From Curvibacter soli (GTDB lineage: Bacteria; Pseudomonadota; Gammaproteobacteria; Burkholderiales; Burkholderiaceae_C): DNA of 64,000 bases. Below are positions 50,226 to 61,012 of the stretch, piece by piece. The position numbers and the translations under genes are program-made. The stretch is from contig NZ_JARGEN010000031.1 in assembly GCF_029211125.1 (NCBI RefSeq), forward strand, positions 62,001 through 126,000, in the 5' to 3' direction. The notes under the pieces are model-generated. The model saw only the letters and a program-made list of their open reading frames with translations. It had not been told where the DNA came from and searched no databases. The first letter of the stretch is position 1, and every line of letters begins with the position of its first letter.

Positions 50226-50350
50226 GGCCAACCTATGTCAACGATGCCAGTGCAGTGTTCGATGCTTGTCGGCACAAATAAAAGCGATGCGTTTGGGCGC
50301 CGGGCAAGGCGCAAACCACAGCGATAGCCGTCGCAGCGCGTCGCGCCGGG

Positions 50351-50491
50351 CTGCCCGCACTTCGCGGTCTGCACGCGGTGTTCCCCTCGCGCCGCGGCCT
50401 GCTGCCGGACGTGCGCGCGTTGCTCGACGCGCTGGCCGAGGGACTGGCACCGTTCGATGCCGGCGGGGAAGCTGCGGAAATCTCCTCATGA
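50351..50491 (+). pseudogene. C-terminal remnant of a LysR-type regulator
   Basis: The frame reads LPALRGLHAVFPSRRGLLPD then VRALLDALAEGL and stops at 50491. LHAVFPSRRxLxPxVRALLDxL is the usual end of LysR-type regulators. The helix-turn-helix and most of the effector domain are missing; sequence upstream of 50330 no longer fits. With the remnant at 50142 it shows that a deletion or replacement removed genes between guaD and the formate dehydrogenase operon. Confidence 0.7.
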
Positions 50492-50572
50492 CGCGGCGCG
50501 CGTGCATGCCTAGAATGGGCCCCAGAGGCGTCCCGAGAGAACGCCCGACCACTTTTCCCAAAAGGTACCCCC

Positions 50573-53500
50573 ATGGTGCAACTCTCCAGACGCCAGTTCA
50601 TGAAAGTGACTGGCACCACGCTGGCAGGCTCCAGCCTGGCGCTGATGGGCTTCTCGCCCGCCACCGCGCTGGCTGAAGTCCGCCAGTACAAGCTCGCGCA
50701 GACCACCGTCACGCGGCAGACCTGCACGTACTGCTCGGTCGGCTGCGGCATCCTCATGTATGCGCTAGGCGACGGCGCCATGAACGCCAAGCCGTCGGTG
50801 ATCCACGTCGAGGGCGACCCCGACCACCCGGTCAACCGCGGCACGCTCTGCCCCAAGGGGGCGAGCCTGCTGGACATCATCAACAGCCCGAACCGTCTGC
50901 TCCACCCCGAGTACCGCGCGCCAGGCTCCAGCGAGTGGAAGCGCATGTCATGGGACGATGCGCTGAACCGCATCGCAAAACTGATGAAGGCCGACCGCGA
51001 CGCCAACTTCGTCGAGAAGACGGCCGACGGCCTGACGGTCAACCGCTGGCTCACCACCGGCATGCTGGCGGCCTCGGCCTCCAGCAACGAGGCCGGCTAC
51101 ATCACGCACAAGATCGCCCGCTCCTGGGGCCTGCTCGCATTCGACAACCAAGCCCGTGTCTGACACGGCCCGACGGTGGCAGGTCTTGCCCCGACGTTTG
51201 GCCGTGGAGCGATGACGAACCATTGGGTCGACATCAAGAATGCGGATGTCATTCTGGTCATGGGCGGCAATGCCGCCGAGGCGCACCCCTGCGGCTTCAA
51301 GTGGGTGACCGAAGCGAAGGCGCACAACAAGGCGTACTTCATGGTGGTCGATCCGCGCTTCAACCGCTCGGCATCGGTGGCGGATTTCTACGCCCCCCTC
51401 CGGTCGGGGTCGGACGTCGCTTTCCTGGGCGGGGTCATCAACTACCTGCTGTCCAACGACAAGGTGCACCACGAGTACGTGAAGAACTACACCGACTTCT
51501 CGTTCATCGTGCGCAGCGATTTCGACTTCGTCGACGGCATCTTCTCGGGCTACAACGCCGAGAAGCGCACCTACGACAAGGCGAGCTGGGACTACGAACT
51601 GGGCGCCGACGGTTTCGTGAAGACCGACCCGACGCTGCAGGACCCGCGCTGCGTGTACCAGTTGATGAAGGCGCACTATGCCCGCTACACGCCTGAGAAG
51701 GTCGAGAGCATCTGCGGCACGCCCAAGGACAAGTTCCTGCACATCTGCGAGAAGATCGCCAGCACGGCCGTGCCTGGCCGTGCCATGACCATCATGTACG
51801 CGCTGGGCTGGACGCAGCACTCCATCGGCGCGCAGATCCTGCGCACCGGCGCCATGGTGCAGTTGCTGCTGGGCAACATCGGCGTGGCCGGCGGCGGCAT
51901 GAACGCGCTGCGCGGCCACTCCAACATCCAGGGCCTCACCGATCTGGGGTTGCTGTCGGCCAGCCTGCCGGGCTACATGACGCTGCCCTCGCAGGCCGAG
52001 CAAGACTACGGAAAGTACATCGAAGCCCGCACGCAGAAACCGCTGCGCCCGGGCCAGATGAGCTACTGGCAGAACTACCCGAAGTTCCACGTCAGCCTCA
52101 TGAAGGCATGGTATGGACCGGCGGCGACCGCCGACAACAACTGGGCCTACGACTACCTGCCCAAGCTCGACAAGCAGTACGACATGCTGCAGATTTTCGA
52201 GCTGATGAACCAGGGCAAGGTCAACGGCTACATCGCGCAGGGCTTCAACCCGCTGGCAGCGCTCGCCGACAAGGACCGCGTGCGCGCGGGGCTGTCCAAG
52301 CTCAAGTTCCTGGTCATCATGGACCCGCTGGCCACCGAGACGTCCGAGTTCTGGAAGAACTACGGCGAGCACAACGACGTGGACCCGGGCCAGATCCAGA
52401 CCGAGGTGTTCCGCCTGCCCACCACCTGCTTCGCCGAGGAGGAGGGCTCGGTGGTGAGTTCGTCGCGCGTACTGCAATGGCACTGGAAAGCCGCCGAACC
52501 GCCGGGCGAGGCCGAGACGGACATCCGCATCATGTCCGAGCTGTTCCTGCGCATCAAGGCGCTCTACGCCAAGGAAGGCGGCAGGTATCCCGACCCCATC
52601 ATCAACCTCTGGTGGCCCTACAACAACCCGCACGGGCCCACGCCGACGGAGGTGGCCAAGGAGTACAACGGCCGCGCCCTGGTCGACCTAGCCGATCCGA
52701 AGGACGCCACCAAGATCACCCGCAAGGCGGGCGAGCAACTCGCGGGCTTCGGCGAGCTGCGCGATGACGGCAGCACGGTCTGCGGCTGCTGGATCTTCTC
52801 CGGCGCCTGGACCCAGGCCGGCAACCAGATGGCGCGGCGCGACAACGCCGACCCCACGGGCATCGGCAACACGCTGAACTGGGCCTGGGCCTGGCCGGCC
52901 AACCGCCGGGTGCTCTACAACCGCGCCTCGTGCGACGTGAGCGGCAAGCCGTTCAACCCGCAACGCAAGCTGGTCGCCTGGAACGGCAGCGCCTGGGGCG
53001 GCGCCGACGTGGCCGACTTCGGCGCCGCCCTGGCGCCCGAGAGCGGTGCCGGCCCGTTCATCATGAACCCCGAGGGCGTGGCCCGCTTCTTCGCTCGCAA
53101 GAACATGGCCGAGGGGCCGTTCCCCGAGCACTACGAACCGTTCGACACCCCGCTGGGCTACAACCCCATGCACCCGAAGAACGCCAAGGCCACCAGCAGC
53201 CCGGCCGCGCGCGTGTTCCCGGGCATCTGGGAGACCTTCGGCAAGGCCGCCGAATTCCCGCACGTGGGCACGACCTATCGCCTGACCGAGCACTTCCACT
53301 ACTGGACCAAGCACGCGCTGCTCAACGCCATCATCCAGCCCGAGCAGTTCGTCGAGATCGGCGAGGCGCTGGCCAAGGAGGTCGGCGTCGCCTCGGGCGA
53401 GTGGGTGAAGGTCAGCTCCAAGCGCGGCTACATCAAGGCCGTGGCGCTGGTCACCAAGCGCATCAAGCCGATGCGGATCGAGGGCAAGACCGTGCATCAC

Positions 53501-53641
53501 GTGGGCGTGCCGATCCACTGGGGCTTCAAGGGCGTGACCAAGCCCGGCTTCCTGGCCAACACGCTGACGCCGTTCGTCGGCGACGGCAACACCAACACGC
53601 CTGAATTCAAGACCTTCCTGGTCAAGGTGGAAAAAGTATGA
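50573..53641 (+). CDS. fdnG: Formate dehydrogenase-N/O alpha subunit, selenocysteine-containing
   Basis: 1022 residues if the in-frame TGA at 51161 is read as selenocysteine (Sec197); the frame is otherwise unbroken from ATG 50573 to 53641. A Tat signal (SRRQFMKVTG) marks periplasmic export. TYCSVGCGILMYA binds a [4Fe-4S] cluster. The Sec context is NQARV-Sec-HGPTVAGLAPTFGRGA, as in E. coli FdnG/FdoG (Sec196), where Sec ligates molybdenum of the bis-MGD cofactor. It oxidises formate to CO2 and passes electrons to FdnH. Downstream fdnHI, fdhE, selA and selB complete the system. AAAGG precedes the ATG. Confidence 0.96.
51161..51204 (+). promoter_or_regulatory. SECIS element with the UGA selenocysteine codon
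   Basis: Directly after TGA (51161-51163) the RNA can fold: CGGCC 51166-51170 pairs GGCCG 51200-51204; ACG 51173-51175 pairs CGU 51195-51197; GGCA 51178-51181 pairs UGCC 51187-51190, leaving the apical loop GGUCU 51182-51186. The GGUCU-type loop and its distance from UGA match the E. coli fdhF/fdnG minihelix recognised by SelB. The same bases are also coding. Confidence 0.92.
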
Positions 53642-53642
53642 C

Positions 53643-53720
53643 CACCCCCGCTTCTTGCTCACTTCGTGTAGCCGCCTCCCCCCTCAAGGGGGCGATACCA
53701 GCGGCCCGGCAAAGTCGGTG
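53643..53720 (+). repeat. Dispersed GC-rich repeat, family B, between fdnG and fdnH
   Basis: CTTCGTGTAG, CCCCCCTCAAGGGGGCG and GGCCCGGCAAAG occur in the same order as in the moxR-DUF58 gap at 13419. It fills the 153-bp gap inside the fdn operon, where subunit genes are normally tightly spaced. Its hairpin could lower readthrough or protect upstream mRNA. Confidence 0.75.
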
Positions 53721-53794
53721 CCGCGGTACCCCTGGCCTTGGCCGCGCCGGTTTCATGCGCTGCGGGTCACGCAGCAGCGTGGTGGAGGACTGAG

Positions 53795-54718
53795 ATGCCA
53801 CTGCAATCCCTCGACATCCAGCGGCGCTCCGCCACCACCCTGCCCTCGCCCAGCGTGCGTGAGGCGCATGAGGGCGAGGTGGCCAAACTCATCGACGTCT
53901 CCAAGTGCATCGGATGCAAGGCCTGCCAGACCGCCTGCATGGAATGGAACGACCTGCGCGACGAGGTCGGCACCACCAGCGGCGTGTACGACAACCCCAC
54001 CGACCTCACCGAGCATTCGTGGACGGTGATGCGCTTCACCGAGTACGAGAACGAGGAGTCCGGCAACCTCGAATGGCTGATCCGCAAGGACGGCTGCATG
54101 CACTGCCAAGACCCGGGCTGCCTGAAGGCATGCCCCTCGCCCGGCGCCATCGTGCAGTACGCCAACGGCATCGTCGACTTCCAGGAAGAGCACTGCATCG
54201 GCTGCGGCTACTGTGTCACCGGCTGCCCCTTCAACGTGCCGCGCATCTCCAAGAAGGACCACAAGGCCTACAAGTGCACGCTGTGCTCGGACCGCGTGGC
54301 CGTGGGCCAGGAGCCGGCCTGCGTGAAGACCTGCCCGACCGGCGCCATCATGTTCGGCACCAAGCAGGCCATGAAGGACCAGGCCGAGGAACGCATCGAG
54401 GACCTGAAGGAGCGCGGCTTCGCCAAGGCCGGCCTGTACGACCCGGCCGGCGTGGGCGGCACGCACGTGATGTACGTGCTGCACCATGCCGACACGCCCT
54501 CGCTCTACCACGGCCTGCCCGACGCGCCGAAGATCAGCCCCATGGTCAGCCTCTGGAAGGGCGTGGCCAAGCCGCTGGCCATGGCCGCGCTCGGCGTGGC
54601 CGCCATCGGCAGCCTGTTCCACTACATCACCAAGGGCCCCAACGACGTGTCGAAGGAGCTCGAGGACGAAATGGAAGAAAAGGACCGCAAGGCCCTGGAG
54701 AAGGAGAAGACGCCATGA
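53795..54718 (+). CDS. fdnH: Formate dehydrogenase-N/O beta subunit (iron-sulfur)
   Basis: A 307-residue protein with four [4Fe-4S] cluster motifs: [43 protein letters not shown] and [21 protein letters not shown] single C-terminal membrane helix ([20 protein letters not shown]) anchors it. It carries electrons from FdnG to the cytochrome b subunit. ATG 53795 has GGAGG upstream. Its stop overlaps the fdnI start (ATGA, 54715-54718). Confidence 0.95.
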   Translation: MPLQSLDIQRRSATTLPSPSVREAHEGEVAKLIDVSKCIGCKACQTACMEWNDLRDEVGTTSGVYDNPTDLTEHSWTVMRFTEYENEESGNLEWLIRKDGCMHCQDPGCLKACPSPGAIVQYANGIVDFQEEHCIGCGYCVTGCPFNVPRISKKDHKAYKCTLCSDRVAVGQEPACVKTCPTGAIMFGTKQAMKDQAEERIEDLKERGFAKAGLYDPAGVGGTHVMYVLHHADTPSLYHGLPDAPKISPMVSLWKGVAKPLAMAALGVAAIGSLFHYITKGPNDVSKELEDEMEEKDRKALEKEKTP

Positions 54719-55341
54719 GACGCAATCCACGCGACCTGCAGCGCTATACCGCCTCCGAGCGCGCCAACCACTGGGTGGTGGGCATCTGCTTCATCCTGCT
54801 CGCGCTCTCGGGCCTGGCGTTCTTTCACCCGGCGTTCTTTCCGCTCACGCAACTGTTCGGCGGCGGGCCGTGGACGCGCATCCTGCACCCCTACGTCGGA
54901 CTGGTGATGGAGGCTTTCTTCGTCATCATGGCGCTGCGCTTCTGGCGCTTGAACGTGATTGAGCGGCGCGACGTGGAGTGGCTCAGGAACGTGCGCAAGA
55001 TGGTGGACGGCGACGACCACGCCATGCCCGAGCAGGGCAAGTACAACGGCGGCCAGAAGGTGCTGTTCTGGGGCCTGGTGATCGGAATGCTGCTGTTGCT
55101 CGCCACCGGCCTGCTGATGTGGCGCGCCTGGTGGACGCCGCCCGTGGACGTGGTACGCGCGGCATCGGTCGTGCATGCCGTCGCGGCGGTCTGGATGATC
55201 GGCCTCATCATCATGCATGTCTATGCCGCCATCTGGACACGCGGCACCATCCGCGCCATGCTCTACGGCACCGTCACGCGCGCCTGGGCCAAGCAGCACC
55301 ATCGCGGCTGGTACCGCAAAATGACAGGCGACAACAGCTAA
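54715..55341 (+). CDS. fdnI: Formate dehydrogenase cytochrome b556 (gamma) subunit
   Basis: A 208-residue membrane protein with four helices: [52 protein letters not shown] and [20 protein letters not shown]. Histidines in ERANHW, LHPYVG and IMHVYAAIW are candidates for haem b binding. It passes electrons to quinone. Translationally coupled to fdnH and followed by a strong terminator. Confidence 0.94.
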   Translation: MRRNPRDLQRYTASERANHWVVGICFILLALSGLAFFHPAFFPLTQLFGGGPWTRILHPYVGLVMEAFFVIMALRFWRLNVIERRDVEWLRNVRKMVDGDDHAMPEQGKYNGGQKVLFWGLVIGMLLLLATGLLMWRAWWTPPVDVVRAASVVHAVAAVWMIGLIIMHVYAAIWTRGTIRAMLYGTVTRAWAKQHHRGWYRKMTGDNS

Positions 55342-55365
55342 GGCACACCAAGCGCAACCCCCCGC

Positions 55366-55402
55366 GCCGCCGGCTGCTTGGCTGCACCGGCGGCATTTTT
55401 TT
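55366..55402 (+). terminator. Intrinsic terminator after fdnI
   Basis: GCCGCCGG (55366-55373) pairs with CCGGCGGC (55387-55394) around a 13-nt loop, followed by A and seven T (55396-55402). This is the clearest terminator of the window. fdhE starts only 12 bp later, so its expression depends on readthrough or a promoter not seen. Confidence 0.88.
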
Positions 55403-55414
55403 GGAATTCACACC

Positions 55415-56359
55415 TTGCAGCGCATTCTTCAACCGGGCGAGATCGAAGCCCTGGACCACACCAGCTTCCCGCGCGTGCGCCTGCCGCAGCCCGGCAGCCT
55501 GTTCGCCGACCGCGCGGCGCGCCTGCGCCAGTTGGCCCAAGGCAATGCCATCGCCGACTACCTGCGCTTCGCCGCGCAACTGGTGCAGGCGCAGCAGCGG
55601 GCCGCCGCCACCGTGCACACCGTCGCGCTGCCCGCCGACCAGTTGGCGCGCGCGCAGGCGCATTCGATGCCGCTGATGCCCGCGGCCAACTCCATCGACC
55701 CCGCATGGCAGGCCGTGCTGGAGGGGCTGCTGGATACGCTGGAGCAGTCCGGCAGCCTGCCCGCCACGCTGGCGCCCGTCATCGCGCGCCTGCGCGCGCG
55801 CACGCCCGCCGCGCTCGACGCCCTGGCCGTGCAGGTGCTCGGCGATACCACCACCACCGCCGACCTGGCGCTGCAGCCCTTCATCATGGCCGCGCTGCAG
55901 GTGACGTTCGCCGACCGCGCCAGCCGCCTCGGCGCGGCGGACGTCCCCTTCGTCGACCCCGCCACCATCTGCCCGGTCTGCGCCTCGCAGCCCGTGGCCA
56001 GCGTGCTGCGCATCGGCGGCCAGGCCGCCGGCCACCGCTACCTGCACTGCGGCACCTGCTGCACCGAATGGCACATGGTGCGCGTCAAGTGCAGCCACTG
56101 CGAATCGACCCAGGGCATCCACTACCAGGGCGTGGAAGGCGGCAGCGAAACCGTGCTGGCCGAAACCTGCGACGAATGCCACACCTACCGCAAGCTGGTG
56201 AACCAGGAGAAAGACCCGTTGGCCGAACCCCTGGCCGACGACCTGGCCAGCCTGACGCTGGACCTGCTGATGGGCGACACCGCCTTCGCCCGCGCCAGCG
56301 CCAACCCGCTGCTGGCCCTGGGGCGCGAACTGGCGGACGATGCCACGCACGACGCATGA
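55415..56359 (+). CDS. fdhE: Formate dehydrogenase accessory protein FdhE
   Basis: A 314-residue cytoplasmic protein needed to activate Tat-exported formate dehydrogenases. Four CxxC pairs form its metal-binding core: [27 protein letters not shown] and TCDECHTYR. The N-terminal [20 protein letters not shown] then RQLAQGN and DYLRFAA fits the family. The only suitable start is TTG 55415 (GGA about 9 bp upstream), just after the fdnI terminator; a weak start would fit a maturation factor needed in small amounts. Confidence 0.92.
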   Translation: MQRILQPGEIEALDHTSFPRVRLPQPGSLFADRAARLRQLAQGNAIADYLRFAAQLVQAQQRAAATVHTVALPADQLARAQAHSMPLMPAANSIDPAWQAVLEGLLDTLEQSGSLPATLAPVIARLRARTPAALDALAVQVLGDTTTTADLALQPFIMAALQVTFADRASRLGAADVPFVDPATICPVCASQPVASVLRIGGQAAGHRYLHCGTCCTEWHMVRVKCSHCESTQGIHYQGVEGGSETVLAETCDECHTYRKLVNQEKDPLAEPLADDLASLTLDLLMGDTAFARASANPLLALGRELADDATHDA

Positions 56360-56417
56360 GCGCCGCGCCGGGCCGCCAGCAAGCTCGCGCCGCAGTGCGC
56401 AGCACAGAGGTTATCCA

Positions 56418-57848
56418 GTGACCGCCGCGCCGCCCGCAGCAGCACGCCTGCCTTCCGTCGATCGCGTACTGGCCGCGCCCGAACTGCGCGCGCTGGCCGA
56501 CCAGTACGGTCTGTCGCAAGCCACCGCCGCCCTGCGCGCCGTGCTCGATGGGCTGCGCCCCGCCGCCGTAGCCACCACACTCGATGCCGCACAGACCACC
56601 CCTGAAGCGCTGGCGGCAGCGGTACGGCAACGGCTGCAAGACAAGTTCGCTCCGCGCCTGCGCGCCGTGTTCAACCTCACCGGCACCGTGCTGCACACCA
56701 ACCTGGGCCGCGCCCTGCTGCCCGACGAAGCGGTGCAGAGCGTGCTGCGCGCGCTCACCGTGCCCGCCAACCTTGAATTCGACCTCGCCACCGGCGGGCG
56801 CGGCGACCGCGACGACCTCATCGACGACCTGCTGCGCGAACTCACCGGCGCCGAGGCCGCCACGGTGGTCAACAACAACGCCGCCGCCGTGCTGCTGATG
56901 CTCAGTGCGCTGGCGCCGCGCAAGGAAGTGGTGGTTTCGCGCGGCGAGCTCGTGGAGATCGGCGGCGCCTTCCGCATCCCCGACATCATGGCCCGCGCCG
57001 GCGCGAAGCTCATCGAAGTAGGCACCACCAACCGCACCCACGCCAAGGACTACGAAGAGGCCATCACCGCACGCACCGCGCTGCTCATGAAGGTGCATTG
57101 CAGCAACTACGCCGTCACCGGCTTCACCAAGAGCGTGACCGAGGCCGAGGTGGCACGCATCGCCCACGCCCACCATCTGCCATTGGCAGTGGACTTGGGG
57201 TCAGGCACGCTGGTGAACCTGGCGCGCTGGGGCCTGCCGCACGAAGCCACGGTGCGCGAGACCATCGAAGCCGGCGCCGACCTGGTCACCTTCAGCGGCG
57301 ACAAGCTCCTCGGCGGCCCGCAGGCCGGGCTGATCGTGGGGCGCCGCGACCTGATCGCCCGGATCAAGAAGAACCCGCTCAAGCGCGCGCTGCGCGTGGG
57401 CAAGCTCACGCTGGCGGCGCTGGAGCCGGTGCTGCGCCTCTACCTCGCGCCCGAGTTCCTGGCCGAGCGGCTGACCACGCTGCGCCTGTTCACGCGGGCG
57501 CAGGCGCAGATCCGCGCGCAGGCCGAGGCGCTCGCCGCGCCCGTGCAGGCTGCGCTCGGCGCGGCGTACACGGTCCAGGCCGTACCGATGGCAAGCCAGA
57601 TCGGCAGCGGCGCCCTGCCCGTCGATACGCTGCCGAGCCACGGCCTGCGCGCCCACCCCGCGGAGGCCAGGCGCGGCGGACGCCAGCTCACGCGCCTCGA
57701 AGCCGCCCTGCGTGCGCTGCCGCGCCCCGTCATCGGGCGCGTGGCCGACGGCGCGCTGTGGCTGGACCTGCGCTGCCTGGAAGCGCAGGACGAGGCCGAG
57801 TTCACGGCCCAGTTGCAGCTACTCGCCGAAGTGCTGGCGCACGGCTGA
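56418..57848 (+). CDS. selA: L-seryl-tRNA(Sec) selenium transferase
   Basis: A 476-residue PLP enzyme that converts Ser-tRNA(Sec) to Sec-tRNA(Sec). Family segments: [70 protein letters not shown] and the PLP lysine Lys296 in [18 protein letters not shown] (Lys295 in E. coli). GTG 56418 is chosen: AGAGG lies 7 bp upstream and the length fits the family. It needs selenophosphate from SelD, not encoded here. Confidence 0.96.
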   Translation: MTAAPPAAARLPSVDRVLAAPELRALADQYGLSQATAALRAVLDGLRPAAVATTLDAAQTTPEALAAAVRQRLQDKFAPRLRAVFNLTGTVLHTNLGRALLPDEAVQSVLRALTVPANLEFDLATGGRGDRDDLIDDLLRELTGAEAATVVNNNAAAVLLMLSALAPRKEVVVSRGELVEIGGAFRIPDIMARAGAKLIEVGTTNRTHAKDYEEAITARTALLMKVHCSNYAVTGFTKSVTEAEVARIAHAHHLPLAVDLGSGTLVNLARWGLPHEATVRETIEAGADLVTFSGDKLLGGPQAGLIVGRRDLIARIKKNPLKRALRVGKLTLAALEPVLRLYLAPEFLAERLTTLRLFTRAQAQIRAQAEALAAPVQAALGAAYTVQAVPMASQIGSGALPVDTLPSHGLRAHPAEARRGGRQLTRLEAALRALPRPVIGRVADGALWLDLRCLEAQDEAEFTAQLQLLAEVLAHG

Positions 57849-57855
57849 TGCCATG

Positions 57856-57914
57856 GGTAAAAATAGCCGCCAGCGCCTGTAAAACAAGCGCTACCAGCTA
57901 CCATTTAGATAGCA
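57856..57914 (+). repeat. Short dispersed repeat, family A, between selA and the RM gene
   Basis: AAAATAGCCGCCAGCGCCTG, AAAACAAGCGCTACCAGCTA, then CCATTTAGATAGCA. The inner GCGC-spacer-GCGCT inverted pair and the AGCTA...ATAGCA end define the family. It fills the 79-bp gap between selA and the next start. Confidence 0.78.
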
Positions 57915-57927
57915 TCCACAACACCCC

Positions 57928-60900
57928 ATGACCCCTGCTGAATTCATCGCCAAATGGGGCCCAGGCGGCCCCGCCGCGCACCTGAACGAAGAACAGGGCG
58001 CGCAAAGCCATTTCCTCGACCTGTGCGAACTGCTCGACGTGCCCAAGCCCGGTGCGCTGCCGGGCGAGGAATACCTGTTCGAGCGCCAATCGCTCGTGCT
58101 CGGCGAGGCGCGCGGCTATGCCGACGTGTTCTACCGCGACCACTTCGCCTGGGAGAACAAGGCCCCGGGCAAGAACCTCGACGCCGCGCTGCGCCAGCTC
58201 CAGCAATACAGCCTGGCGCTGGCCAACCCACCGCTGCTGGTGGTGTGCGACCGCCTTGCCATCCGCATCCACACCCAGTTCAACGGCCACCCGAGCGAAA
58301 CGCACACCGTGCGCATCGAGCAGCTCGACCTGCCCGACCAGCGCGCCCTGCTGCGCCGCCTGTGGCTGGAACCCGAGAGCTTTCGCCCGCGCCAGACCAC
58401 CCGCGACATCACCGAAGCCGCCGCCAAAAGCTTCGCCACCCTGGCCGACCAACTGCGCCGGCGCGGCCACGGCGCGGAGAAAGTGGCCCACTTCCTCACC
58501 CAGTGCCTGTTCTGCTTCTTCGCCGAAGACGTGGACCTGCTGCCCGGGCGCATGTTCGAGCGCCTGGTGGGCAACCGCCACCTCACCAGCGACCGCCTCA
58601 CCCAGGGCCTAGCCAACCTGTTCGCCACCATGGGCGAAGGCGGCCTGTACGGCGCCGACGACATCCCCTGGTTCAACGGCGGGCTGTTCGCGCATGTGGA
58701 CGTGCCGAAGCTCGAAATCATCGACATCACCGAACTGCGCAACGCCGCCGCGCTGAACTGGAGCGCCATCGACGTCTCCATCTTCGGCACCCTGTTCGAG
58801 CGCGGCCTCGACCCCGCCAAGCGCAGCCAGCTCGGCGCCCACTACACCGACCCGGCAACCATCGCCCGCATCATCGAACCCGTCATCACCCGCCCGCTGC
58901 TACAAGTTTGGGAGCAGACAATGCAGGAAATACGAGCGCTGGCGGCCAAAATCAAGAAGAACGGCGACGCCGCCTACCGCAAGACCCACACCCGCTTCGT
59001 GCAATGGCTCGAAGCGCTGCGCGCCTACCGCGTGCTCGACCCCGCCTGCGGCAGCGGCAACTTCCTGTTCCTGGGCCTCAAAGCGCTCAAGGACATCGAA
59101 CTGCTCAGCATCACCCAGGCCGCCACCCTGGGCCTGGACCGCGAGCAAGACCTGGTGACCGGCCCACACAACCTGCTGGGCATCGAGCTCAACGAATACG
59201 CCGCCGAACTGGCCCGCGTGAGCGTGTGGATCGGCGAAATCCAGTGGCGCATCGCCCATGGCTACCCGCCCAAGCTCAACCCCGTGCTGGAGCCGCTCGA
59301 CCAGATCGAATGCCGCGACGCGCTGCTGGCCTGGCAGGGTGAGGGCGAGGCGCGCCACGCGGTGGAAGCGACATGGCCCACGGCCACGGTGGCAGTGGGC
59401 AACCCGCCGTTCATTGGCGACAAATGGATGCGCGGCGAACTCGGCGACGCCTACGTCGACGCGCTGCGCGCCACCTACGCCGGGCGCGTGCCCGGCGGCG
59501 CGGACTTCGTCACCTTCTGGTTCGAACAGGCGCGCCAAGCCATTGCGCAACAAACGCTACACGCCGCCGGGCTGGTGGCCACCAACTCCATCCGCCAGCG
59601 CGGCAACCGCCCGGTGCTGGAGCAGATCGCCCGCGCCACCCGCATCTTCGAAGCCTGGGCCGACGAACCCTGGGTCAACGAAGGTGCCGCCGTGCGCGTG
59701 TCGCTGGTCTGCTTTGGCCGCAGCACCCAGCCCGCGCGGCTGGACGGAAACGAAGTGGCGCAAATCTTCACCGACCTCAAGGCCCAGCCGCTGGGCGCGG
59801 GCGCGGCGGTAGACCTCACCCTGGCCCGGCCGCTGGCCGAGAACGCCGACGCCTCCTACTTCGGCCTGTGCCTGGCCGGTCCGTTCAAGGTCGACGCCGC
59901 GCAGGCCGCGCAGTGGCTGCGCCTGCCCAATCCCAACGGCCGCCCCAACAGCGACGTGCTCAAGCCCATCTACAACGGCCGCGACATCACCGACCGCTGG
60001 TCCGGCCACTGGGTGGTGGACTTCGGCGCCCGCATGCAAGAAGCCGAAGCCACGCTGTACGAAGCGCCGTTCGAATACGTGCGCCAGCACGTGCGGGCCA
60101 AGCGCATGCAAAACCGGCGCGCCGCGCGGGCCCAGAACTGGTGGCGCCACGGCGAGGCGCGGCCTGGGCTGCGCACGCAATGGGCCGGGCTGGGCCACTA
60201 CATCGCCACCGTGGAAACCGCCAAGCACCGCCTGTTCGTGCGCATGCCGATCGCGCTGGCGCCCGAGCACAGGCTGATCGTGATTCCGCGCGAAGACCAC
60301 GCCACGCTGGGCATGCTGTCGAGCCGCATGCACGTCGTCTGGGCACTGGCACGCGGCGGCACGCTTGAAGACCGCCCCGTATACAACACCTCCCAGATTT
60401 TCGAAACCTTCCCCTTCCCCGCCCACCTCACCCCCGCCGACACCGCGCACCAGCGCACCGAGGCGCTGCCCAGCGGTGCGCTGATTCCGGCAGGCCTGGC
60501 CGAAGCCAGCGCCCAGCCTGCCCCGGATTCAAAGACAAAACAGCCCGCAGCGCTTACAAACAGGGCGAATGCAGCTATTAATACAATAGCACCATCCATA
60601 GCGACCCGGCAGCACGCCAGCGCCATCGCCGAAGCCGCCCACCGGCTCGACCAGTTGCGCCAACACTGGCTCAACCCGCCCGAATGGACACGCCGCGTGC
60701 CCGAGGTGGTGCCGCTGGGCCTGGCCGCATCGCCCTACCCCGACCGCATCGAGCCGCGCCCCGGCCTCTCCGAAGCCGATGCCAAGGCGCTGCAAAAACG
60801 CACCCTGACCAACCTCTACAACCTGCGCCCAGGCTGGCTGGCGCAGGCCCACGAAACGCTCGACGCCGCGGTGGCCGCCGCCTATGGCTGGGCCGATTAC

Positions 60901-60972
60901 ACGCCCGAGCTGCCCGACGCGGAAATTTTGCGCCGCCTGCTGGCGCTGAACCTGGAGCGCGCGGGCGGCTGA
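57928..60972 (+). CDS. Single-chain restriction-modification enzyme, MmeI-like (Type IIL)
   Basis: A 1014-residue protein combining functions. N-terminal nuclease signature: YADVFYRDHFAWENKAPGKN, giving D-x-n-E-x-K. Central gamma-type adenine methyltransferase: VLDPACGSGNFLFLGLKAL (SAM motif I) and VGNPPFIGDKWM (NPPF/Y-type catalytic motif IV). The part after about 640 should hold the target-recognition domain (NGRDITDRWSGHWVVDFG; RVYNTS-like PVYNTSQIFETFPFP). A family A repeat encodes about residues 870-888. No separate endonuclease or specificity gene is adjacent, as expected for Type IIL. It is inserted between selA and selB. Confidence 0.85.
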   Translation: MTPAEFIAKWGPGGPAAHLNEEQGAQSHFLDLCELLDVPKPGALPGEEYLFERQSLVLGEARGYADVFYRDHFAWENKAPGKNLDAALRQLQQYSLALANPPLLVVCDRLAIRIHTQFNGHPSETHTVRIEQLDLPDQRALLRRLWLEPESFRPRQTTRDITEAAAKSFATLADQLRRRGHGAEKVAHFLTQCLFCFFAEDVDLLPGRMFERLVGNRHLTSDRLTQGLANLFATMGEGGLYGADDIPWFNGGLFAHVDVPKLEIIDITELRNAAALNWSAIDVSIFGTLFERGLDPAKRSQLGAHYTDPATIARIIEPVITRPLLQVWEQTMQEIRALAAKIKKNGDAAYRKTHTRFVQWLEALRAYRVLDPACGSGNFLFLGLKALKDIELLSITQAATLGLDREQDLVTGPHNLLGIELNEYAAELARVSVWIGEIQWRIAHGYPPKLNPVLEPLDQIECRDALLAWQGEGEARHAVEATWPTATVAVGNPPFIGDKWMRGELGDAYVDALRATYAGRVPGGADFVTFWFEQARQAIAQQTLHAAGLVATNSIRQRGNRPVLEQIARATRIFEAWADEPWVNEGAAVRVSLVCFGRSTQPARLDGNEVAQIFTDLKAQPLGAGAAVDLTLARPLAENADASYFGLCLAGPFKVDAAQAAQWLRLPNPNGRPNSDVLKPIYNGRDITDRWSGHWVVDFGARMQEAEATLYEAPFEYVRQHVRAKRMQNRRAARAQNWWRHGEARPGLRTQWAGLGHYIATVETAKHRLFVRMPIALAPEHRLIVIPREDHATLGMLSSRMHVVWALARGGTLEDRPVYNTSQIFETFPFPAHLTPADTAHQRTEALPSGALIPAGLAEASAQPAPDSKTKQPAALTNRANAAINTIAPSIATRQHASAIAEAAHRLDQLRQHWLNPPEWTRRVPEVVPLGLAASPYPDRIEPRPGLSEADAKALQKRTLTNLYNLRPGWLAQAHETLDAAVAAAYGWADYTPELPDAEILRRLLALNLERAGG
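60535..60591 (+). repeat. Short dispersed repeat, family A, in frame inside the RM gene
   Basis: ACAAAACAGCCCGCAGCGCTT, ACAAACAGGGCGAATGCAGC, TATTAATACAATAGCA. It encodes SKTKQPAALTNRANAAINTI in a loop close to the C-terminus. Confidence 0.76.
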
Positions 60973-61012
60973 AAACCGCCTGAATGCAAAAAACAGAATC
61001 CTTTCCACCACA

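Noticed and set aside
51161-51163. In-frame TGA splitting the formate dehydrogenase alpha gene, as if a nonsense mutation or two genes.
   Set aside because: The context is the conserved selenocysteine site, a SECIS hairpin follows, and selA and selB lie in the same block.
56358-56392. GAGCGC...CCGGGCCGCC stretch between fdhE and selA resembling the family B repeat.
   Set aside because: Only the first block matches and the C5-G5 palindrome is missing.
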